From: a virus
Strand: one strand, 5' to 3'
Length of the DNA stretch: 25,104 bases
Virus record (IMG/VR): IMGVR_UViG_3300035698_001575
Coordinates: 1 to 25,104 of that record
The notes beneath the pieces were generated by a model. It was given only the letters and a program-made list of their open reading frames with translations, was not told the origin of the DNA and searched no databases. The position numbers and the translations under genes are program-made. Within the stretch, counting starts at the first letter, position 1, and every line of letters starts with the position of its first letter. Of this stretch, positions 1 to 8,184 are shown one piece after another.

Positions 1-625
1 CTGTTGCCGTTATAGCTCCGCTGACTGTTAGATTATTAAGTATTGCCACATCTTCTATAGCAGTTATAGCTCCGCTGACTGTTATAGTTCCTCCGACTGT
101 TAGGTTTTTTTTAATGGATGTGCCACCCTCAACTATAAAAGCACCCGTAGATTCGGATGTAGATTCTGCTGTTCCTTTAACATTAAGCATCCCGTTAGAT
201 ACTATATCATCTTCAATTGTAACTAATGTACTACCATCCCAACTATGGAATCCATACGCCCCAAGGATGCCAGCTACGGGAGGTCTAAATAAAAAACCCC
301 AATTTTCATCACTATATGGCAATGATCCTGCTTGATAGGCGTCATTTATTTTTATTGCGTTTGTTGTATTAACAGTCAATGCCCCTGTCATAGTATCGCC
401 AACTTTCTTAACTAGTTCATTATCAGTAACAGTCTCAAAGTAATTTATCCAAAGATATGAGAATCTAGCTATCCAGTTAAAATACTGATACACTGGTTTT
501 TCTAATCTTTCAAACCCTTCATTTTTCTTAGTCTCTCCTGGTGCAATAACGTTGTTTAGTCCCGTAGTTCCATCTATAACATCATTTCTAGCAAATTCCG
601 GTTTATCCGTGGGCTTTGTTGCCAT
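1..625 (-). CDS. Tail fibre protein, N-terminal part (runs off the window)
   Basis: An open frame of 208 codons starts at the ATG at 625, behind the ribosome site AAGGAGTT, and stays open to base 1, so the C-terminus is missing. The N-terminal ~70 residues look like the baseplate-attachment part of phage fibres (KPEFARND, then an aromatic FNWIARFSYLWINYFE). Next comes the fibre motif GDTMTGALTV, and near the window edge short repeats LTVGGTITVSGAITA and LTVSGAITA, which fit a beta-structured shaft. It is the last gene of the tail operon, the usual place for the receptor-binding fibre. Tail fibre is well supported; receptor and full length are unknown. Confidence 0.85.
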   Translation of the reverse strand, partial: MATKPTDKPEFARNDVIDGTTGLNNVIAPGETKKNEGFERLEKPVYQYFNWIARFSYLWINYFETVTDNELVKKVGDTMTGALTVNTTNAIKINDAYQAGSLPYSDENWGFLFRPPVAGILGAYGFHSWDGSTLVTIEDDIVSNGMLNVKGTAESTSESTGAFIVEGGTSIKKNLTVGGTITVSGAITAIEDVAILNNLTVSGAITAT

Positions 626-651
626 ATGTAACTCCTTAAATTATTTTATTT

Positions 652-1218
652 TTATATTACAATTGTTTGTAACTCTCCACCAATGTCTTCGCCTATACTG
701 TTAAATCCAAATGCCATTATGTCACCTTCAAATCCAAATGGTATATTAGAACCCGATGTCAATAGTACTTCCACACCTGCTGGACAAAATGCTTCTATTA
801 AAGTAGAAGATCCTATAGTAAATACTACATTTGCATTTATCTGTAGTACACCGTTTCCTACATTTAAGATCTGTACAGAACTTGCTCCAAATATCCGTTG
901 TATAGCAAGTATAAGGATTTCAGGTGTACCACTACCATTATTTATTACAACTTTTGTTTCTATCAATTGCCTGTAGGGTTTATCAGCTAAACCATTTCTG
1001 ACTATACCTTGTATATCACCTAATACATCTAGCTGTACACCTTCTGCAGTATCTAGCCAATAATTATCTCTGATTTCAAATAAAGCCGTTTCAATATCTG
1101 TAGCCTGTACATTATCAGATTCTAAAACATCAACAAATCTAGGTTTATTTTTATACTGATCTATCAGTAATGGTAAATTAACATCATAATCAGTGATTTG
1201 TACAATTTCTTTACTCAT
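652..1218 (-). CDS. Baseplate wedge protein, DUF2612 / gpI-gp48-like
   Basis: 188 aa. The segment YWLDTAEGVQLDVLGDI, then YRQLIETKVVINNGSGTPEIL, is the signature of DUF2612 proteins, the counterpart of P2 gpI and Mu gp48: first a helical part that closes the wedge, then a small beta domain. Known role of the family: it joins the J-type wedge protein to the fibre. It sits exactly between those two genes here, 9 bp after the J-like gene and 26 bp before the fibre. The start has an AGGAGTTT ribosome site. Family assignment is good; the exact contacts are inferred. Confidence 0.82.
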   Translation of the reverse strand: MSKEIVQITDYDVNLPLLIDQYKNKPRFVDVLESDNVQATDIETALFEIRDNYWLDTAEGVQLDVLGDIQGIVRNGLADKPYRQLIETKVVINNGSGTPEILILAIQRIFGASSVQILNVGNGVLQINANVVFTIGSSTLIEAFCPAGVEVLLTSGSNIPFGFEGDIMAFGFNSIGEDIGGELQTIVI

Positions 1219-1227
1219 TTTAAACTC

Positions 1228-2682
1228 CTATGGTGTTAGTACTTCTACAGTGATTCTATCAGTAGCAAATACTGCTTTTTCTCTATCAGTTATAGCAATA
1301 TTAGAACTACTGTAAGTAGGCGTATCTCCTGGATTTGTTGTAGCATCTATAGTAATTTCAATACTACTAATTCCGGGAACTGTATAAACTGGTATAGCAA
1401 TCCTTTGTGTGATAACATTTGCACTTACTGATATATTAGAAGTATCTAAACTCCAGTCTACAATTGCTTGTTTAATTTGATCGTCACCACCTACGGGGTA
1501 TGTCTCTTCGTTATATAAATCACGTTTTACTTTTACATGTACGTACTGTGGTACGGCTCTACTAAATAAAATAGCCTGATCAAACCCTTGGCTATCTTGT
1601 ATAGTTACACTTTCATTTCCGTAACTAGCAATTCCTGCAGGTTGTATCCTCCAAATATTATCAGCAATATCATTATCAGTACCCCCTTCAATTACAGTTT
1701 CAAAACTTTTTGGGGGCCTACCTTCTGAATCAATTACACTTGTTCTATTGGAGTAAATTGCTACACTTGTAACATCTTCAACATCATTAAGTAAACCACT
1801 TCTAATAGATTCTTCTGTGGCAAAACCCTGTATTACAGATCGCTGTCTTCTTATACGTAGTTCTGCATCGGTTTCAGAAAATCTACCTGTGATTCCTGCC
1901 TCCCTATTGTTTATACTGTCCCAGCCTGTAACAGGAGTACCTATAATAGTCAATGTATTAGCAGGTAATGTAAAAGCTCCCGCATTTACGGCTGTAAAAT
2001 TACCTATACTTCCAACTAATTCAATGTCTATATTACTAGTTACAATAAAACTAAAATCTAGTACATCATCTATAGTAAGTTCTAATTCTACTATGTCTAC
2101 TGTAGTGTTTCCTGTAAAGGTGCCAGCATCTATAAGTACTTTTAATCCATTTAAGATTTCTAGTTCTGTATCAACCCCTACAGCCGTGTAGGCATAAGGT
2201 GTACCATCTATAGTTACAGTGTAATCATTTCCTATAGTAACATCATTTATAATTATTAAACCATATTGTGCTATTGCCTTTGTAATAGTTGTAACAGCTT
2301 CTAAAGCATACGCAAATTCCGTATCTTTCTGTTTTGCTAATTTCATAGCATCTACTACTGTACCATCGTCACCAATCAATAAAGCATTATTTACTGTAGT
2401 AGATGTAGCTCCCAATCTTTGTACACTGTTTTCTGCTACTATACCGTCAAGACTAGTACCCGTGGATGTATTAGGATTCCTTGAAGTGTAAATCTCTTCT
2501 GCTCCGTCCCACAAATCAGCATCTCTTTTGGATAATAAACCAATTAATTGCCCAAATCTACTAGAAGCATCTAGGTCAATATCATCCCCAAATATATTTT
2601 TGAATGCCGTTTCTAATTCTGTCTTTGTTTCCGCCAATGTTTTCTTTTGAAAACCTGTACTCGTTACAAATATATTACTCAT
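1228..2682 (-). CDS. Baseplate wedge protein J / Mu gp47-like
   Basis: 484 aa. The N-terminus (TLAETKTELETAFKNIFG, FGQLIGLLSKRDADLWD, GTSLDGIVAENSVQRLGATST) is the classic Baseplate_J start. The C-terminal half carries the core ETDAELRIRRQRSV and AIYSNRT. Residues ~147-232 look like an inserted beta domain (DYTVTIDGTPYAYTAVGVDT) that resembles the domain in the sheath and cement proteins of this window. Family knowledge: two or more copies per wedge form the main baseplate periphery. Neighbours agree (gp46/gp25-like before, DUF2612 after). Segment 1894-1914 shares 21 identical bases with 20082-20102. Confidence 0.93.
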   Translation of the reverse strand: MSNIFVTSTGFQKKTLAETKTELETAFKNIFGDDIDLDASSRFGQLIGLLSKRDADLWDGAEEIYTSRNPNTSTGTSLDGIVAENSVQRLGATSTTVNNALLIGDDGTVVDAMKLAKQKDTEFAYALEAVTTITKAIAQYGLIIINDVTIGNDYTVTIDGTPYAYTAVGVDTELEILNGLKVLIDAGTFTGNTTVDIVELELTIDDVLDFSFIVTSNIDIELVGSIGNFTAVNAGAFTLPANTLTIIGTPVTGWDSINNREAGITGRFSETDAELRIRRQRSVIQGFATEESIRSGLLNDVEDVTSVAIYSNRTSVIDSEGRPPKSFETVIEGGTDNDIADNIWRIQPAGIASYGNESVTIQDSQGFDQAILFSRAVPQYVHVKVKRDLYNEETYPVGGDDQIKQAIVDWSLDTSNISVSANVITQRIAIPVYTVPGISSIEITIDATTNPGDTPTYSSSNIAITDREKAVFATDRITVEVLTP

Positions 2683-2694
2683 ACACTTTTACTC

Positions 2695-3057
2695 CTATAT
2701 TAAAATTGTATTGCTTATAGTAGTATCATCTACTAAAACTTTATAAGATACCTGAAAGTTTCTTGTATCTGGAAAATATTGTGTTTCAAAACTAATTACT
2801 TCTTGTATTTCTGTAATGGAAACAATCTGTGTTAAAAAGATGGTATTTATTAAATTGATATCTGGATTTTTTACTAAGACTGATTCAAAATATGGTACAC
2901 CTTGTGTTCTATCTAGAAACCATTCGCCTTTAAAAAAAGAAAGTTTGTTTTCCATTTTAGTACTGACAAATTCACTATTATTTTCAGTGAATTTTAAATC
3001 AAAATTTGTAGTAGTAGCTAAATCTTTTGTATTAAAATCTAAATATAAATCTTTCAT
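2695..3057 (-). CDS. Sheath initiator / baseplate wedge protein, gp46/gp25-like
   Basis: 120 aa. The core FFKGEWFLDRTQGVPYFESVLVKNPD matches the conserved block of Mu gp46, P2 gpW and T4 gp25-type proteins, which sit at the baseplate centre and template the first sheath ring. Residues 1-25 (DLYLDFNTKDLATTTNFDL) also fit the family. It lies between the PAAR-like gene (2 bp gap) and the J-like gene (12 bp gap), the usual order. The protein is small, as expected. A generic baseplate protein is the only realistic alternative. Confidence 0.82.
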   Translation of the reverse strand: MKDLYLDFNTKDLATTTNFDLKFTENNSEFVSTKMENKLSFFKGEWFLDRTQGVPYFESVLVKNPDINLINTIFLTQIVSITEIQEVISFETQYFPDTRNFQVSYKVLVDDTTISNTILI

Positions 3058-3058
3058 A

Positions 3059-3457
3059 TTATTCTCCTGTTATCTTGGTTTGCCCTGCAGCTATAACCTC
3101 TACAGTTATGTTATATGTACAGGCTTTAGTACCACTTGGTGACGTTGGTTCTGTACCGGTCATTAAGATTGGAACTAGATTTTTATCACCTGTTCTAATT
3201 ACCGACTTGTTTTCTACTTTATTTTTAATAGATGTAGGTACTATACTACCACCACCCGTAGCCTTTGCAGAAGTTCCGCAAGATCCGTTTACACCATTAG
3301 ATACAGCTATAATCATATCACCACTATATATACCTTTACTTTCTGGGACTTTTTTAGCTTTTATAGATGGTAAAGTGGTTATTGATATATCACCAGTTCC
3401 CCCGCCTGCTTGAATTGATAATGTACAACCATCTACAGCAAGTTCTTTTTTAGCCAT
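3059..3457 (-). CDS. PAAR-like spike-tip protein
   Basis: 132 aa, rich in Gly, Ser and Thr. It contains VDGCTLSI near the start, then KGIYSGDMIIAVS, GSCGTSAKATGGGSIVPTS, and KSVIRTGDKNLVPI. Short beta hairpins with a late RTGD-type turn are characteristic of PAAR and PAAR-like tips. Its ATG overlaps the TAA of the spike gene (TAATG), so the two are translationally coupled, as expected if it caps that spike. Four cysteines (in GCT, SCG and ACT contexts) could hold a metal, but this is not proven. The PAAR-like call rests on pattern and position. Confidence 0.62.
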   Translation of the reverse strand: MAKKELAVDGCTLSIQAGGGTGDISITTLPSIKAKKVPESKGIYSGDMIIAVSNGVNGSCGTSAKATGGGSIVPTSIKNKVENKSVIRTGDKNLVPILMTGTEPTSPSGTKACTYNITVEVIAAGQTKITGE

Positions 3458-4062
3458 TATTGTGTCACCTCTAAATTACCATTTATAGTGGTAGTAATAC
3501 CTGTCATCTCCACTGTATTACCTGTTAAATCTTCTAGTAAAATGCCATTGCTATCTACTGTAATTTTATTACCGTTTTTATCTTCTATAATAAAATTATT
3601 TGTTTTATCTTCTATAATAATTTTGGTATCTTGGAATTGTAGTATGAACCCTGCATCATCCGCTTTTATATCAGGTACTTTTTTAAAACTGTAAAGTCCT
3701 GGAATTGCTATACAATCTGTTAAATCAAATCTGTTAGCATCGTCAGCTTCCTGTATTCCTCCTTGACTTAAAAAATTACCTATACTAGATTCACTAAATA
3801 CAAGTAGTACACCATCTCCCTTTTTTAGTGGGTACAACATATTAAAAGCGGATGATGATGGGAACATAACAGGTACATTTTCAATAGGATCTATTTGTAC
3901 TACTTTGTTTAATGATGTACGTATCTTAATAAGTGGTTGTACCTTAGCGTTACGTTCTTTATGTCCACTATATTCTACTATCTCGCCTGGAATTATAGTG
4001 TGTAAATCATCTAAACGTCCGTCAAGCCACATATCCATGATATCAACAATGTTTTCTTTCAT
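3457..4062 (-). CDS. Central spike, Gp138 N-terminal domain protein
   Basis: 201 aa. Residues ~20-110 form an OB-like domain of the Gp138_N type (PGEIVEYSGHKERNAKVQPL, LKKGDGVLLVFSESSIGNFL). From ~125 on there are repeated short beta strands (IIIEDKTNNFIIEDKNGNKI, GILLEDLTGNTVEMTG), as in a triple-stranded helix that pierces the outer membrane. Family knowledge: trimeric spike below the hub. Coupled by overlap at both ends with hub and PAAR-like tip, consistent with one hub-spike-tip complex. A spike suggests a Gram-negative host, but this is weak evidence. Confidence 0.85.
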   Translation of the reverse strand: MKENIVDIMDMWLDGRLDDLHTIIPGEIVEYSGHKERNAKVQPLIKIRTSLNKVVQIDPIENVPVMFPSSSAFNMLYPLKKGDGVLLVFSESSIGNFLSQGGIQEADDANRFDLTDCIAIPGLYSFKKVPDIKADDAGFILQFQDTKIIIEDKTNNFIIEDKNGNKITVDSNGILLEDLTGNTVEMTGITTTINGNLEVTQ

Positions 4063-4898
4063 TATTCAACCGCCTCTAAATCTACAAGAAAGTCCCCACC
4101 ATAATTATTCCCATAAAATCTTACTTTTTCTAGGATATAAGAACCATTTAAACCACTGCTAGATACATTTATTAAACCATTAGGTCTAAGTTTAGGGTTC
4201 ATTAAAACAGTCATATTTACCCTTGCTCTAGTATCGTCTTCATTTTCATTATTTACTTTTTCAACCGTACCGATAAGCCCCGAACTTGGAGTGATACGTG
4301 TGACACCGAACTTACTACTTTTACCCCCCTGTTTAAATATTACCATTTCATTACTATCAAAATATAGTTGCGTTTCATCTACCTGTAATGTTTTATTTAT
4401 TTTCCGTATTAAATTGTTTAAAGTACCAACAAATACAAAGCCATTATTTAATTTTATATTAGCATTCTCTACACCAGCTACAGGTATGGATAAAATACCT
4501 GCTAAATCATTTATAACTTGACTTAAATTACTACCTTTTTTATATGAGAAATTAAAAGATCTGTTAGCTAAGCCCTCTTGATTGGAACTAATATCTTTCG
4601 CCTGTATTGTAGTTATCCAATCAACACCTTGTTTTTTACTGTTTACTTTGTCCACAGTACCAAAAAATATAATTCCTATATTACCTTCATCAGCATAACC
4701 CGCTTTAAATCTTATGTTACTATCTTTTTTTAGTATCTCTGTACGTGTGGATTCTTTAGCATTGTAAACTGTAAAAGTAGCTGTATTGTTTGCTTGTGTA
4801 GTAGACCTAGAAATGTCAAAGTCTATATCTAATTTAGCTATTTCTAATCCTACATCCCCTTGGCCAACTATCAATTCAATTTCTCTTTTAAATGCCAT
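4062..4898 (-). CDS. Baseplate hub protein (gp27/gp44-like)
   Basis: 278 aa from the ATG at 4898, chosen because GGAG lies 8 nt upstream; an earlier in-frame ATG at 4916 lacks such a site. The order of blocks (KLDIDFDISRSTTQANNTATFTV, FFGTVDKVNSKKQGVDWITTI, then GSNLSQVINDLA) is that of phage hub proteins of the gpD/gp27 superfamily, seen as XkdQ- or Mu gp44-like. Role: trimeric hub between tube and spike. It overlaps the plug gene upstream by 11 bp and the spike gene by 1 bp, consistent with coordinated baseplate expression. Confidence 0.8.
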   Translation of the reverse strand: MAFKREIELIVGQGDVGLEIAKLDIDFDISRSTTQANNTATFTVYNAKESTRTEILKKDSNIRFKAGYADEGNIGIIFFGTVDKVNSKKQGVDWITTIQAKDISSNQEGLANRSFNFSYKKGSNLSQVINDLAGILSIPVAGVENANIKLNNGFVFVGTLNNLIRKINKTLQVDETQLYFDSNEMVIFKQGGKSSKFGVTRITPSSGLIGTVEKVNNENEDDTRARVNMTVLMNPKLRPNGLINVSSSGLNGSYILEKVRFYGNNYGGDFLVDLEAVE

Positions 4899-5238
4899 TT
4901 GTTGTACTCCAAGCATCCACTTCAGTAGAAGTTAAATATTGTAGTACCCAATCTACACCGAAATTATCATATGTTAATTCTGTACTATCTACATCTGTAA
5001 TTCTAGTCACTAAAAAGTCACCTTTTAAATCTGATATTATAGCTTTATTTTGATACAATAATGGAAAATCTTCTACTAATCTTACACCTTGTATCGATGA
5101 TGATGCTGTAACCAAATCCATAAACCAACTACCATTCCGGATATTATATATTAAACGTACTGTGCAACTTATTAAATCTAAATCTATATTAAAAGTAAAA
5201 TCTGAACTACTGTTTTGAAATATTGGCAATTCTATCAT
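4888..5238 (-). CDS. Baseplate plug protein, Pam3 gp18-like (DUF6983)
   Basis: 116 aa. It starts MIELPIFQNSSSDFTFNIDL, then CTVRLIYNIRNGSWFMDL, then QGVRLVEDFPLL. This beta-sandwich pattern, with a Trp after RNG and a late PLL, is typical of the small baseplate plug family described from cyanophage Pam3. The gene sits between the Dit-like and hub genes, overlapping both, which is the position seen in simple contractile tails. Recognition is by pattern only; a generic tail-baseplate connector remains possible. Confidence 0.68.
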   Translation of the reverse strand: MIELPIFQNSSSDFTFNIDLDLISCTVRLIYNIRNGSWFMDLVTASSSIQGVRLVEDFPLLYQNKAIISDLKGDFLVTRITDVDSTELTYDNFGVDWVLQYLTSTEVDAWSTTNGI

Positions 5239-5765
5239 CTAGTAACTCCTGTCCGTTTCCCTACATTTACGTTTGGACTTGATTGTTTATTTTGATCTGT
5301 ACCCATATCAGCAAGTTTTATTTTAGCATCTAATTCTACTTCTTGTAAACTTACTTTTGTTACAGTTTGAAAACTAAAATCAGCAATTAAAGCCTCACCT
5401 GTGTCACTATCTCTATTTGTACTGATAGATGTTATAGCAACGTCCTCATAGACCTTTAAAATAGTTACTACAGTCACTAATTCATTAGATTTATATAATT
5501 GTTCAATTTTATTAAACGCATCTTGTGCCTTGTTTATAGATGGTGTACCCTCGTAAATACTAAAGTTAGTAATTAACCCTGCTACAGTTCCAGTTCTTGT
5601 CTGATTTTCAATATGGTCACTTATTGTACTGCCGTTTTCTATAGGGTAAGATGTAACAGAACTGGTAAAAGAATGTCCTTCACTTAATATCAAATCAAAT
5701 GTAATTGCCCCCGCACTATATGTTCTATTGCCTTTAAATAGTAAGGTCGTTGGAATTTTAGCCAT
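5235..5765 (-). CDS. Dit-like baseplate/tail protein
   Basis: 176 aa. The stretch FDLILSEGHSFTSSVTSYPI, followed by ENGSTISDHIENQTRTGTV, is the typical N-terminus of Dit-like proteins of contractile tails (state, prepare, then DHI). These rings link the tube end to the hub. The C-terminal ~30 residues (DQNKQSSPNVNVGKRTGVTR) are polar and probably disordered. It follows the tape measure gene by 1 bp and overlaps the plug gene by 4 bp. Family call fairly sure. Confidence 0.75.
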   Translation of the reverse strand: MAKIPTTLLFKGNRTYSAGAITFDLILSEGHSFTSSVTSYPIENGSTISDHIENQTRTGTVAGLITNFSIYEGTPSINKAQDAFNKIEQLYKSNELVTVVTILKVYEDVAITSISTNRDSDTGEALIADFSFQTVTKVSLQEVELDAKIKLADMGTDQNKQSSPNVNVGKRTGVTR

Positions 5766-5766
5766 A

Positions 5767-7464
5767 TTATACCTTCCTAGCGACTAATAATTTTTGCAAT
5801 TCAATTTGGAATATTGCTTGTGCATCCTGTACACCTCTTTTTGTCTGTGCTGGATCCCCTGCTCCTGTTACGTTTATATTACTATTAATATTTACATTAC
5901 CAGCGGATTTATCAGGTGTAAGTCCTGCAATAATTTGTGCCGTATCAATAGGTTCTAGGTTATCTATATTCACTCCTGGGATACTGTTTAATCTATTGAT
6001 AGTTTTATTTAATATTTCAAAAACCCAATTTATTATGCCTAATATACCCGTGATTATCTTCATCATTGAATCGTTAATAAACTTAGTTACTTTTTCAAAT
6101 ACGCTACCAAGTTTTTCAAAGATAGGAATTAAATATTTACTTACAACCGCTACTAAAAAACGTACTAGTTTAATTATAAGTGCAATACCTTTTCCCATGA
6201 TTTTAAAAAACACCATAAACATCATCATTCTAAGTCTAATAGATAGTGCTATCATTTTTGCCATAAAACTTATAATAGGTTTTAATAAGGGCATGATTAA
6301 AGCTAAAACATCCGATATTAACGCACCTAGTTCTTCAAATATTGGTAACATATCACCAAATACTTCCGCTAGTATATCTCCTATAGCACCTAGAACTTCA
6401 TTAGCAATTATAACCAACAATTCTATAATAGTACTTAGTACTTCTACTATAGGTTTTAATGTAGCTTGTAGTATTGCCATTAGGGGTGTAACTATTTGTG
6501 TAATTACTTCCCCTAGTTTTTCAAACAAAGGAATTAACGGATCTACTAAACTAAATATATTAGCTATTATTTCTAGTAATGGATTTATTATAGCAAATAA
6601 TGGTTTAATTAAACCTAGTAATACAGGTACTAATTTCATCACTATTTTTATAATAGGTAGTAATGCTTTTGCAATAGATTCTAACATAGAACTAAGGTCT
6701 GTCTGTATCAGTGTTATTAAATCCAAAGCTATTTCTTTTATCGGTTCTAGTAAAGTAGTACCTACACCTGCTAATGCTAGTTTTACGTTATCTTTTAAAG
6801 TACTGATTATTCCAAATAATGTTTTACTTTGTTTTATCATTCCTTCAAAAAATATACCGCCTTCTCCTGTCATTGATTTAAATGCTTGTGTTACGTCATC
6901 AGCTGATATAGCACCTTTACTAACTGCTTTGAAAAATTCATCACCTACTAAACCAGTTTGTTCTTTTAGTGTTTTAAATATCGGGATTCCACGTTCAGCA
7001 AACATGTTTAATTCTTCCATAGATGCTTTACCTTTTGTTTGTGTTTTACCGTAGGCTAATACTAAACCTTTTAATTTTTCAGTATTTCCACCGGCGGAAT
7101 CCCCTAACATTTTCATTCTATCAATTACCTGATCTTCAGCAACACCAAACGATAAGAGGTTCTGTGTACCTGTAGCTAAATCTTGTAAAGAAAATGGTGT
7201 AGATGATGCGAAATCTTTTAATTTTTCCATCATTTCAGTAGCCTTATCTGCACTACCTAACATAACTTCAAACTGTACCGTAAGCATTTCCATGTCGCCA
7301 GCAATCTTAATAGCCGATACACCTATAGCCAGTATACTACCAACTATAGCTGCACCTACTGCTACCATAGAGCCTTTAAACTTAGAAATCTTTTTTTCTG
7401 CACCTTTCATTTTAGCTTCATCTACTTCAAAGCCTATTACATTTACAAGTTCCCTAACTGTCAT
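5767..7464 (-). CDS. Tail tape measure protein
   Basis: 565 aa from the ATG at 7464, chosen because AGAGG lies 7 nt upstream and the stop of the chaperone extension is 1 bp away. A longer in-frame start (7554) would overlap that gene. The N-terminal third has the tape measure signature (AGDMEMLTVQFEVMLGSADK, FASSTPFSLQDLATGTQNLL, KGKASMEELNMFAERGIP). Residues ~250-480 are almost pure hydrophobic helix (Leu, Ile, Val), likely membrane-active on ejection. It is short for the family, so the tail should be short. It directly follows the frameshifting chaperone gene, as in most tailed phages. Confidence 0.95.
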   Translation of the reverse strand: MTVRELVNVIGFEVDEAKMKGAEKKISKFKGSMVAVGAAIVGSILAIGVSAIKIAGDMEMLTVQFEVMLGSADKATEMMEKLKDFASSTPFSLQDLATGTQNLLSFGVAEDQVIDRMKMLGDSAGGNTEKLKGLVLAYGKTQTKGKASMEELNMFAERGIPIFKTLKEQTGLVGDEFFKAVSKGAISADDVTQAFKSMTGEGGIFFEGMIKQSKTLFGIISTLKDNVKLALAGVGTTLLEPIKEIALDLITLIQTDLSSMLESIAKALLPIIKIVMKLVPVLLGLIKPLFAIINPLLEIIANIFSLVDPLIPLFEKLGEVITQIVTPLMAILQATLKPIVEVLSTIIELLVIIANEVLGAIGDILAEVFGDMLPIFEELGALISDVLALIMPLLKPIISFMAKMIALSIRLRMMMFMVFFKIMGKGIALIIKLVRFLVAVVSKYLIPIFEKLGSVFEKVTKFINDSMMKIITGILGIINWVFEILNKTINRLNSIPGVNIDNLEPIDTAQIIAGLTPDKSAGNVNINSNINVTGAGDPAQTKRGVQDAQAIFQIELQKLLVARKV

Positions 7465-7465
7465 A

Positions 7466-7777
7466 TTAAAACCTCTTACCAGCTTGTTTTTGTTTAGAAC
7501 TTTCATCCATTTTTTTGTCCTGATATGCATTAGATACTTTTTCGTAATCATCAAACATATCTAGTACAGCATTAGCTTTTTGAATATCTACAAAACTAAT
7601 GCTATCTTGATGTAATAGAAGCTCCATATCTTTTGATACTAACCTCCAATACATCCACTCTTCTTCAATTTCTGGATCTAATGTACCCACTGGACCCATA
7701 TCTTTTATTAATTTTGACCGTTTAAGTTCAAATTCTTTAGAAAGTTTGTTTTCAACGTTCCTCCACCCACCAATTCG
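7466..7777 (-). CDS. -1 frame extension of the tail assembly chaperone (T domain)
   Basis: This frame has no stop from the slippery site at 7777 to the TAA at 7466. It would add 103 residues to the first 136 of the upstream gene, giving a 239-aa fusion. Residues near the junction read RIGGWRNVENKLSKEF; the rest is acidic and helical (DPEIEEEWMYWRLVSKDMEL). An ATG at 7699 could give 77 residues alone, but it has only a weak ribosome site. Known logic (lambda G/GT): the short form coats the tape measure and the fusion recruits tube protein. Position, directly before the tape measure, fits exactly. Confidence 0.72.
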   Translation of the reverse strand, partial: RIGGWRNVENKLSKEFELKRSKLIKDMGPVGTLDPEIEEEWMYWRLVSKDMELLLHQDSISFVDIQKANAVLDMFDDYEKVSNAYQDKKMDESSKQKQAGKRF

Positions 7778-8184
7778 AAAAAAGCAAACCTATTCGCCTT
7801 CATAATTTCAACTAAAAGTTTAATTATTGTAAGGTTCTTACCGGCGAATACATCGTTAAATATAATTTCTTTATTTAACGGTTGTACACCCCCATCTTCA
7901 CCATTCATTCCTACAAAGTTTATAGATGTTTTCTCTACTAAATTGGAAACCAATCTTTCAAGTGTAGCGTCATCCAAATCTAGTAGCATACTTTGTACAA
8001 CATCTGCTAGACCTTTCATATCCATATCACTTTCTGCTACATCTTTTACACCGTCCAATGCTTTTAGCATCGGCGCCATTAAAGTTAATATTCTTTTCTC
8101 TAATTTTAGACCAACCATTCCCCCAAATTGTAAAATATGAAATTTTAAACCGTCTATTTCAACATCAATTGTGCTAAGTGCCAT
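7708..8184 (-). CDS. Tail assembly chaperone (G-type product)
   Basis: 158 aa, mostly helical (LKLEKRILTLMAPMLKALDG, LVEIMKANRFAFFELVGGG), in the fixed slot between tube and tape measure genes. These chaperones bind the tape measure during tail assembly and are absent from the virion. Codons 135-136 (TTT TTC), preceded by T, form the slippery heptamer T-TTT-TTC in the zero frame; the -1 frame is open beyond it. Without slippage the protein ends 22 residues later. Its ATG lies at the stop of the tube gene. The chaperone call rests on position, size, helical content and frameshift layout. Confidence 0.78.
   Translation of the reverse strand: MALSTIDVEIDGLKFHILQFGGMVGLKLEKRILTLMAPMLKALDGVKDVAESDMDMKGLADVVQSMLLDLDDATLERLVSNLVEKTSINFVGMNGEDGGVQPLNKEIIFNDVFAGKNLTIIKLLVEIMKANRFAFFELVGGGTLKTNFLKNLNLNGQN
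7760..7783 (-). promoter_or_regulatory. Programmed -1 frameshift signal: slippery heptamer plus G-rich stimulator
   Basis: On the minus strand T-TTT-TTC (7783 to 7777) is in the zero frame of the chaperone gene: 8184 minus 7779 equals 135 codons. After a 5-nt spacer GAATT follows GGTGGGTGGAGG (7771 to 7760), which fits a two-tetrad G-quadruplex with 1-nt loops, at a distance typical for frameshift stimulators. An SD-like AAGG also lies upstream. The heptamer is the XXXYYYZ type used in many phage chaperones. The G-quadruplex role is inference. Confidence 0.68.

Noticed and set aside
5996-7054. 352-codon open frame on the plus strand
   Set aside because: It is antisense to the tape measure gene; its long Ile/Ser-rich, low-complexity translation is the mirror of a Leu/Ile/Val helix-coding strand, and it has no ribosome site or operon context.
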